Part shown: positions 57,416 to 64,000 of the stretch, piece by piece | Position numbering within the stretch: position 1 is the stretch's first letter | Layout of the letters: every line of letters starts with the position of its first letter | Assembly (NCBI GenBank): GCA_006503475.1 | Contig: RSEH01000165.1 | Coordinates: 1 to 64,000, forward strand | Source: Stentor roeselii | Lineage: Eukaryota; Ciliophora; Heterotrichea; Heterotrichida; Stentoridae | Direction of reading: 5' to 3' | DNA length: 64,000 bases | Made by a program: the position numbers and the translations under genes | The notes under the pieces: model-generated | The model's database searches: none | What the model saw: the letters and a program-made list of their open reading frames with translations, nothing else | Told to the model about the DNA's origin: nothing

Positions 57416-58726
57416 CTAGCTTAAATGTCTAGAAAAAACATAAGGGTCAGTTTCTTCATGATCTCTTCTAACCTCAATGCAAGGTTTAAACATGACCAAA
57501 AGTAAAATTCCAAGAGCACAAAACCCCGAAAGTCCACACCACATTTTCCAGCATTCCCTATGACCATGTTCCGGACAGTACTCTTCCAACATAAACCCAG
57601 AAACAAATCCAGTGAATATGGAAGTAAAAGCATATCCAATACTTGCAATTCCAAAATAAAACCCTTCATGTCCCTTAACCGAAGCCAATCCATTATAATC
57701 AAAAATCCTGGGTTCAATGATAGACCCTCCAACAGCAGTGATGATAACATAAGCAGCAACTGCAAAATGATTATCACCCACAGTAAACACCAAAGGTCCA
57801 AAAGCAGTAATCATTCCTCCAAGAACGATACAATCATAAAGCGAGACGAAATTCGTGATAAAGCTTAAAAGAACGCTAAAAACTCCTAACATCAGCGAAT
57901 ACCCAGCGAAAAACAAGCCATATCCAGTAGTTGATCCAAGTTCTCGATCCATATAAATCGGCAAAACAATCCCAGGGAAATAAGCTCCTCCCAAAGGAAT
58001 CCCTGACAAAATAATAACAGCTAAGGTCTTCCAGTACCTTTTTTGATTTAATATTTCTTTTACTTTTACTTGCGTGTTGAAGGTTGAAGTCTTTTTTCCC
58101 AGTTTTGAAAAAACTGAGATCAAAGTGATGTTCAACAAGAAAAGTCCTATCATAACCCCGAAGATGATGCGATAAGACGTCATGTTTATCCCGTTCAGGT
58201 AAAAAACCAACTCGTAAATCAACCCCAGAACTATTGTCGAGAAGTTAAACGCTGAATTAAATAAAGAAAATCCTAGAGACCGGTTCTCTAATGTTGTTGT
58301 TTCTGTAGTTCCTGCTTTTAATGCTCCCCAAAGAAGAGTTGAAGCGAATCCAAAGCTGAGACTTATCAAAAGAACATGAAGATAAATGTTTTCAATCACA
58401 ATTATCAGCCCGAAAGTCGCGATTGTCACCAAAGTCCCGAAAATGTAAGTGAATTTTATACCGTATCTCTCGATTAGAAGCCCAGGGACGAAGATAAAAA
58501 GGATCTGTGAACAGTTAAGAGCTAAGAAAATACCAGCAAGGTTATCGTCTACTTTCCAGACCTTTATGTAAAAGATTGAAACTAAAGTACTTGAAAAGTT
58601 TAGCACAAGTGAGGAAAAGAAGACAAGGACTATGGTAAGACGAAATTCTGACTCACTGAATAACGATTTGAAAAGCTTGTTGAAGTCTTTTTTTTCGCTT
58701 TTCATTAGAGGTTTTGATTCTTCCAT
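57416..58726 (-). CDS. Major-facilitator superfamily transporter, copy C (whole)
   Basis: Protein of 436 aa with twelve membrane helices in two groups of six, separated by a loop around residues 210-235 (FSKLGKKTSTFNTQVKVKEI). It has a charged N terminus (MEESKPLMKSEKKDF) and a cytosolic, acidic-basic tail. Features of MFS: LLIERYGIKFTYIFG after helix 2 (the D/E-R-x-G loop) and GGSIIEPRIFDYNG in the second half. Substrate unknown; I cannot place it in a numbered SLC family with confidence. It is the only undamaged member of a six-part tandem array in one orientation. Start context gttataaATGG. Confidence 0.85.
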   Translation of the reverse strand: MEESKPLMKSEKKDFNKLFKSLFSESEFRLTIVLVFFSSLVLNFSSTLVSIFYIKVWKVDDNLAGIFLALNCSQILFIFVPGLLIERYGIKFTYIFGTLVTIATFGLIIVIENIYLHVLLISLSFGFASTLLWGALKAGTTETTTLENRSLGFSLFNSAFNFSTIVLGLIYELVFYLNGINMTSYRIIFGVMIGLFLLNITLISVFSKLGKKTSTFNTQVKVKEILNQKRYWKTLAVIILSGIPLGGAYFPGIVLPIYMDRELGSTTGYGLFFAGYSLMLGVFSVLLSFITNFVSLYDCIVLGGMITAFGPLVFTVGDNHFAVAAYVIITAVGGSIIEPRIFDYNGLASVKGHEGFYFGIASIGYAFTSIFTGFVSGFMLEEYCPEHGHRECWKMWCGLSGFCALGILLLVMFKPCIEVRRDHEETDPYVFSRHLS

Positions 58727-58769
58727 TTATAACCATGTCGAAACGATTTAGAACTTAGTTTCAGGAAGA

Positions 58770-59960
58770 TATCTAGAATCTCAGTCTAGGCTTTAAACTT
58801 AATGAATGGTTTAGAAATAAATAAAAGTGAGGTCCCAGCAGCTCCTGCTTAAAAATTCACATTTTCTAAGAATCTCTCTCTCCTTCTGCAGGGCAAAACT
58901 CTGAGAGGAAAGGACCTGAAAACATTCAATAATAACTCGCAGAAACCGCATATTTAACACGTTTCATCTCATAATAAAACCACCAGGTAGCAGCGAAACC
59001 GTTATAATCAGAAATTCTAGGTTCAGTGATTGCAGCTCTAAGAGAGGTATTAAAAATATTTCCCGCGATGACGAAAAAGTTGATTCATAGAGCGATGACT
59101 AGAGAATCAGAAGCGAATACAAGCCCTCCGATGATGATGCAATTATAAAAGAAAGATAATTAGTTAGTAGACTAAGCAGGACAGAAACCTGAGATCATAG
59201 GGAATAAACAGCGAAAATCACGCCTACCCAAACGGTGAACCCGAATCTCGGTCCATGCAAATAGGCAGAACTATTTCGGGAAAAAAGCTATTTTTAATGA
59301 AACAGGTGAAAAATTATCACAGCCTTTTATTAGAAAACCTCGAAATTTTGCATTAGTACCTATTCTGACTCTACTCTTTAGTTTAAAGTAAGATGCTGTT
59401 AAAGAGGAGATCAACCTAGCAGAATAATGAAAATTTTGAAATAAAACTTAAATGAGTATAAGTTTAGTTTGTTGAGGGAAAAAAGTAACTCTTAGGTCAG
59501 TCCGAGGGCCACTGTAGAGCAGTTGTAGCCGCAGTTGAATATGGAAAAATATAAAGATCGGGGTTCAAGTGTCGTCGATTCCACTTAACTGGGTTCAAGT
59601 ATCCTCAAGGATAATTGAAGGAAAGCCAAAACTGAAACTTACGAGAATCACTTTGAACCAAAGATATGAGATGAAAATTATCAAGATAAACAGAATTAGG
59701 GTGCTAGATGAACAGAATTTTAATGTGAATTGATACTCAAGTTTCTTATCAGCAGTCCTGGTAAAAATTATTAGAATCTGAGAACTTTTCATTACTTAGT
59801 AGATATTCGCTGTGTTGAATTCAATTTTTCACACTTTTATGTAAAAATTGATAGGAGAGACCCTGTGAGTTTAAAACCAGCGCTGATGTAAAAAACTAGG
59901 AGGATTGTTAAAGGAATTTATGGGATTTGGATAGAGAATTGAATTTTGGCTTTGATTGGG
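58770..59960 (-). pseudogene. Major-facilitator transporter, copy D (decayed)
   Basis: DNA similarity to copy C continues along its length: ataatcagaaattctaggttcagtgat near 59006 matches the GGSIIEPRIFDYNG-coding stretch, and tttatgtaaaaattgatagg near 59839 matches the N-terminal helix region. Broken by numerous stops and length changes; the longest open frame is about 65 codons (59595-59792). Older than copy A. Confidence 0.65.
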
Positions 59961-59989
59961 TTAATATATCTGATACTTTAAACATTTAT

Positions 59990-60140
59990 TCAGAGTAATA
60001 ATTATTATTAGAGAAGTTATTATAATTGCCGCCGATATACCAAAGAGTTTGGGATGGTTCAAGATAAATTTATCTACGGTAAGACCTGGTACAATAATGA
60101 ACATAGATATATATTGTGAATCATTAAAATTTTATTAGGA
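59990..60140 (-). pseudogene. Major-facilitator transporter, fragment E
   Basis: A short stretch (ccgatataccaaagagtttg, then aagacctggtacaataatgaa) resembles the region of copy C coding for helices 2-3 (the ERYGIKFTYIFG area). It marks the upstream edge of the array. Too short to judge more. Confidence 0.45.
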
Positions 60141-60853
60141 CTTAAATTAGAATGGTTCAAAAAAACTATTGATATTAAATTGAGTGCATTTCGTTTATGT
60201 AACTTATAATCATAAGCACACCCTGATTACAAATAAGCAAAATATCAAATTATTATTTAAAAAATAAACAATTATTGTCACTTTATTGCTTAGACATTTT
60301 CAAATTTAAAATATTCACAAAACTAAAGCCTCATCTGAATATAAAATAAACACAATAAATTTAGTTGATTATAATTATTGAACTAATTACTAAATATAAG
60401 GTTTAATCTAATCTGTAGGGTGTAAACTGATGAAATGATATTTAAAATATGTATAAATATGAGTGAATGTGTAAATTTTTTGAATTTCAGACTTTCTGTA
60501 AGTGAAAAAAATAGTTTTGATAGCTTAAGTCTAATACTAACTAAAGACTATAAGAATGATCAAGGTATTTAACTTGGATTAAAATATAACTCGATTTTTT
60601 ACTAACCAAATATAAATTTTCCCAAAAAAACAAGAATATATTATAATAATTCTTTGAATCCTTCAGAAATAAACTACTAATAATGTTTAAGATGAATTAT
60701 TTGCATTCCAGATTACTTAATCTTAGAATTTACTAAAATTTTGAATATTGATGATATAAATTACCTAATTTTTTCTAACTTGAACTGAAACAATCCTGAA
60801 ATTATCATGTGATTATATAATTATCTCACCAATATTTTCATTTGACTAATAAT
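60141..60853. other. AT-rich stretch upstream of the channel gene
   Basis: About 700 bp, with stops in all frames and no recognisable transporter remnant. Presumably the promoter side of the WD40-channel gene. No RNA gene seen. Confidence 0.45.
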
Positions 60854-63800
60854 ATGAAAGTTGAAGTTTTAGAACCATTAATCTCCCAGCAAGACGAGAT
60901 GATGAGTCAATCAAATATCCCGAGTAGCCTTCCAAAAGGGATTTCAGAGATTCAAAAAACACTTGATTTTATTCAGTCGCTTCGCTCCAGCACCTTTGAG
61001 GAGCTTTATTCGAAAAAAAGAGGCCAGGTCAAAGAGACCTTTCAATGTTTAAAGTCAATCCACTACAACAAGTCATTGAAACTTCTAGCCTATCAGACCA
61101 AAAACAACTACATAACAGTTCGTTCATCAGAAACAGAGCAAAGAAAGTCCTCAATAAAAGCTTACTCAGAATACATAACATCAATATGCATCAGCAATGA
61201 CGGAAACTATCTAACATACGGCTCAGAAGACAAAAACATTCGACTTTGGGATCTTTCCGAAGGCCGTATGGCTGCAACCTTAAAAGGCCATTCAAGTCCA
61301 GTGAAATCAGTGGTTTTTACAAATAACAGCCAATACCTAATCAGCGGAAGTGCTGACTGCATAATAAAATTTTGGAACCTCTCAAAAAGAAAAGAAGAAT
61401 TTTGGCTTAAAGACCATACTAAAGCAATAAACTGCCTGATAATCAACAAAGACGACTCTCTTCTAGCCAGTGGCTCTGATGACTGCAGGGTAAAATTATG
61501 GGATATCAAAAGTAAAGCAATGAAACAAACCCTTGAAGGCTCGAATAGTGAAATTTTATGCCTCGCTTTCAGTCCAGATGAGGAGATCCTAGCAGGAGGC
61601 AGTAAAAGTTCAGGGATTCTTCTTTGGAACTTGGGAGGCGGGTCTAAGTGCAAGTCAATCACGAAAGAAACTTGCTCTATCAACTCTCTCAGTTTCACTG
61701 AATTTATGCTTCTGATTAGTGGGTCCGCTGATGGAATAATCAACATTTTTGACTCAGAAGGAGAGTTGATTCAAAGTTTTAAAGAAGACAATACAGTTGA
61801 GTCTTTTTATGTCTCAGATAAGAAAATAGGGATTCTTCTGAAAGACTTGTCATTGAAAACCAGGACACTTGAATACAACCAAGACGATATTTATTTGAAA
61901 GATTACGAGAAACCTATAACTGGAACTAACTTCTGTTCAGATGATCTGCTCATTGTCAGTGTCGAAGGTCAAGGAGTTGAAATTTGGAACTATAAGGAAA
62001 AAAAGATCTTAAATGAAATGTCTTCTGTCCTCGACTTAAATAAAGTCACTAATGTCGGGTTTGTTAAAAGTACCTCAGTACTTATCGCATATACTAATGA
62101 TAAACTTTTAGTAAAAAACTTCGCGGATCCTGATAAAAGTAAATCCGTTTCTGATGAAGAAAGATTTTTTGATAGTGTCTGGATCACTAAAGACGAGTCA
62201 TTTTTAATAATCACCGGGTCTTACTTTGGAATGTCAGAGATCCGGAAATGGAATCTCAGCACATTTGAAGACGATTTTTTAATTTCATGTGAAAATCCTC
62301 AAGAGGGAAAATTTTGCCTTCTAAGCAGTTTAAGTCCTGATGATCATTATTGCGTTGTTTCTTACAATCACATGATTCAAGCATATGACTTGACCTCCGA
62401 TGTTCGAGAACATTATATATACTCAATTCCTGAACAGCCAGTCCCATCAATGAAAATCTTTCACAGTCCAAATGGTGAACTTTTAGCTTGTTTTTGGGAT
62501 TCGAATCAAGTGAAGATTTTAGAAGCATCAACAGGTAAGACATCTGCTGAACTTCAAGCAACGGAAAATTTTTTATGTCTTCAGTTTAGCCCTGATAGTA
62601 AAAACTTGATCACTGCAAGTAAACAACAACCTTTATTTGTCTGGGAAATTGAAACAAAAGAAATAAAGTTCAAGGTAAATATTCAGTACTTTTGTGTGAC
62701 CGCTTTGACATTTTCTCCTGATAAAGAGTTTCTTTCGTGTAGTAATACAGATGGAGTTCTTTTACTGCTCAAAGTTTCAAAAAATCTTATACCTTGGAAG
62801 CAGGAAGAAGATGAAACTATTCAAGAAAATATGGAAGAAATGTTGAAACATTTTAAAAGTATTGAAATAAAAACTACAAGAGAACAACTTTCATTTGATA
62901 CTACTTCGATTTTAGCTGAAGAAAGCTTTGATAACCAGGAATATTGTGATACTTTGTACTTTATCATGAGAGAAGATTATGAATCCATCACTGAAAGTAA
63001 CTGGAATCGACTTATCAGTAACTTGAACTACACTCCCCTCCACTTCGCTGCTTTTAAAGGAGAAACTTCTTCTATTGAGCAGTTGATGAAAAATAGCTAC
63101 AGGTTGAATATTTTAGCTGATGCTTTAGGAAAGTCTCCTCTTTTTTACTCGATTTTTTATCATCATCGGAGAGTCACTGACTTGCTTATTAGTTACTTGG
63201 TTAAAGTTTCAGAAAATGGGGAGTTTCAAATGTACTTTGATTGCTTCAACGCTATCAAAAATGACTTACCGAAAATCATAGAAAATTCTTCGAAAGAACT
63301 CTTTACGCTGCTTGAAAAATCTATTTTTATCAGTCAAGAACCTCCGCAATTCGGAGTTTTAAAGGAACCTATAAAATTCCTTGAATCAAGATTTGCGAAC
63401 TTTGAAGATTTCGCCATCAGCCAAGAAGGGTCTGGAGAGCCACTTCGGATAAACTATTCAGTATTTACCCTTCCATCGAATATCGGCTCAGAATCAAGTA
63501 TTTTACTTCTTCAGTCATTTTTAAAGTCAACAGAAAAAGAAATCTTCAAAACAAGTTTAGTAGAATCTTTCATCCGATGTCGCTGGAGAGAACTAGTCTC
63601 AATTATTTACATGCATACGATTTTCCTCTGGCTAAACCTTCTGATGTTACTAATGTTATTCACATATCAAGATAATCTTTCAGACATTCTATTTTTGATT
63701 ACTTTTATATTGATTAACATAGTTCTTGTGCTTTGGGAAGGAATTCAAATGATCCAAACATCAAAAGCCGAGTACTTCAGCGACTGGTGGAATTACGTCG

Positions 63801-64000
63801 ACATCCTGAGAATAATCCTCAGTTTCATCTGGCTTGTCTTCAGATACTTTCAAATACACTACTCAATCCTAAGCTGGTTCACAGTCCTCTTCAACATAAT
63901 TCGAGGAGTTTCCGGTTTCCGTGCATTCAGCACAACCCGTCTCTACATCCAGCTGATAACCAATTCCCTTAAAAGCATCGCCCATTTCTTATCAATCTTT
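60854..64000 (+). CDS. WD40-ankyrin-ion channel (TRP-like) protein, cut by window end
   Basis: At least 1,049 codons in one frame from ATG at 60854 (context taataatATG) with no stop before the window edge. Residues about 95-650 are WD40 repeats: YLTYGSEDKNIRLWDLS, YLISGSADCIIKFWNLS, LLASGSDDCRVKLWDIK, later ones more diverged. Residues about 715-800 hold ankyrin repeats (YTPLHFAAFKGETSSIEQLM, KSPLFYSIFYHHRRVTDLL). From about 915 membrane helices begin (MHTIFLWLNLLMLLMLFTY, ILFLITFILINIVLVLW, then YVDILRIILSFIWLVF and SWFTVLFNIIRGVSGFRAFSTTR). The last resembles the S1-S4 part of TRP/polycystin-like channels. The pore lies beyond the window. Confidence 0.85.
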   Translation, partial: MKVEVLEPLISQQDEMMSQSNIPSSLPKGISEIQKTLDFIQSLRSSTFEELYSKKRGQVKETFQCLKSIHYNKSLKLLAYQTKNNYITVRSSETEQRKSSIKAYSEYITSICISNDGNYLTYGSEDKNIRLWDLSEGRMAATLKGHSSPVKSVVFTNNSQYLISGSADCIIKFWNLSKRKEEFWLKDHTKAINCLIINKDDSLLASGSDDCRVKLWDIKSKAMKQTLEGSNSEILCLAFSPDEEILAGGSKSSGILLWNLGGGSKCKSITKETCSINSLSFTEFMLLISGSADGIINIFDSEGELIQSFKEDNTVESFYVSDKKIGILLKDLSLKTRTLEYNQDDIYLKDYEKPITGTNFCSDDLLIVSVEGQGVEIWNYKEKKILNEMSSVLDLNKVTNVGFVKSTSVLIAYTNDKLLVKNFADPDKSKSVSDEERFFDSVWITKDESFLIITGSYFGMSEIRKWNLSTFEDDFLISCENPQEGKFCLLSSLSPDDHYCVVSYNHMIQAYDLTSDVREHYIYSIPEQPVPSMKIFHSPNGELLACFWDSNQVKILEASTGKTSAELQATENFLCLQFSPDSKNLITASKQQPLFVWEIETKEIKFKVNIQYFCVTALTFSPDKEFLSCSNTDGVLLLLKVSKNLIPWKQEEDETIQENMEEMLKHFKSIEIKTTREQLSFDTTSILAEESFDNQEYCDTLYFIMREDYESITESNWNRLISNLNYTPLHFAAFKGETSSIEQLMKNSYRLNILADALGKSPLFYSIFYHHRRVTDLLISYLVKVSENGEFQMYFDCFNAIKNDLPKIIENSSKELFTLLEKSIFISQEPPQFGVLKEPIKFLESRFANFEDFAISQEGSGEPLRINYSVFTLPSNIGSESSILLLQSFLKSTEKEIFKTSLVESFIRCRWRELVSIIYMHTIFLWLNLLMLLMLFTYQDNLSDILFLITFILINIVLVLWEGIQMIQTSKAEYFSDWWNYVDILRIILSFIWLVFRYFQIHYSILSWFTVLFNIIRGVSGFRAFSTTRLYIQLITNSLKSIAHFLSIF

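Noticed and set aside
59510-59610. tRNA gene suggested by ggggttcaagtg and gggttcaagtat B-box-like runs
   Set aside because: No matching A box or stem pairing at the right distance, and the stretch lines up with the transporter copies, so it is part of pseudogene D.
1-64000. Viral, retroviral or other capsid-bearing elements, transposases, CRISPR arrays
   Set aside because: No reverse transcriptase, integrase, transposase, capsid or Cas-like frames and no long terminal or spaced direct repeats were seen.

Overview
The window reads as a somatic (macronuclear) chromosome piece from a heterotrich ciliate of the Stentor type. Three things seen in the sequence point there. Genes are packed on both strands with only a few bases between many of them. 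Split genes are joined by introns of 15 nt, of form GTR...A(position 10)...YAG (ten introns found: nine of 15 nt, one apparently of 17 nt). TAA, TAG and TGA all act as terminators, so the code is standard. The last point argues against Blepharisma-, Tetrahymena- or Paramecium-like codes. I found no rRNA, convincing tRNA, CRISPR array, virus-like element or autonomous transposon.

Layout. 0.3-8 kb: YTH m6A reader, MORN protein, double-propeller kelch-RING protein, TAP42/IGBP1 (PP2A regulator), an unknown small protein, a second MORN protein. 8-10 kb: B-box/kelch locus with clustered in-frame stops. 10-17 kb: ankyrin protein, coiled-coil protein, importin-beta karyopherin, hotdog thioesterase, membrane RBR E3 ligase. 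17.2-19.2 kb: AT-rich gene-poor stretch. 19-26 kb: diverged thioesterase paralogue, KIF6-like kinesin, VHS-like adaptor candidate, FHA/RING-CH protein, VDAC porin, purple acid phosphatase-like protein. 26.5-36.8 kb: BEACH (FAN-like) protein, REXO-type exonuclease, AIG1-like membrane protein, dynactin p25, coiled-coil and zinc-finger proteins, an SH3 protein, PKA regulatory subunit and a small acylated-type protein. 37.8-42.5 kb: tandem paralogues (one interrupted by an 86-nt insert), acylated-type MORN protein, KCNH/CNG-like potassium channel. 44-54 kb: SepSecS (selenocysteine synthesis), CTLH/CRA protein, RPB10, an RBR protein without its catalytic Cys, a lipid-transfer protein joining VPS13-C-like and OSBP-related domains, an AKTIP/FTS homologue, and a CDPK. 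54-60.1 kb: tandem array of one major-facilitator transporter gene, one copy whole and five broken. 60.9 kb to the end: WD40-ankyrin-ion channel protein cut by the window edge.

These are mostly ordinary, unrelated eukaryotic genes rather than an operon-like system. Loose themes are Ca2+/cAMP signalling (CDPK, PKA-R, channels), ubiquitin ligases, MORN/kelch scaffolds, and dynein/kinesin transport (DCTN5, FTS, KIF6). The observations most worth a second look are the VPS13C-ORP fusion, the 86-nt insert with 7-bp direct repeats (possibly a retained eliminated sequence), the WD40-ANK-channel fusion, the gene compaction (divergent ATGs 5 bp apart, convergent genes sharing palindromic stop codons), and the recurrent ATAA-ATG start context.
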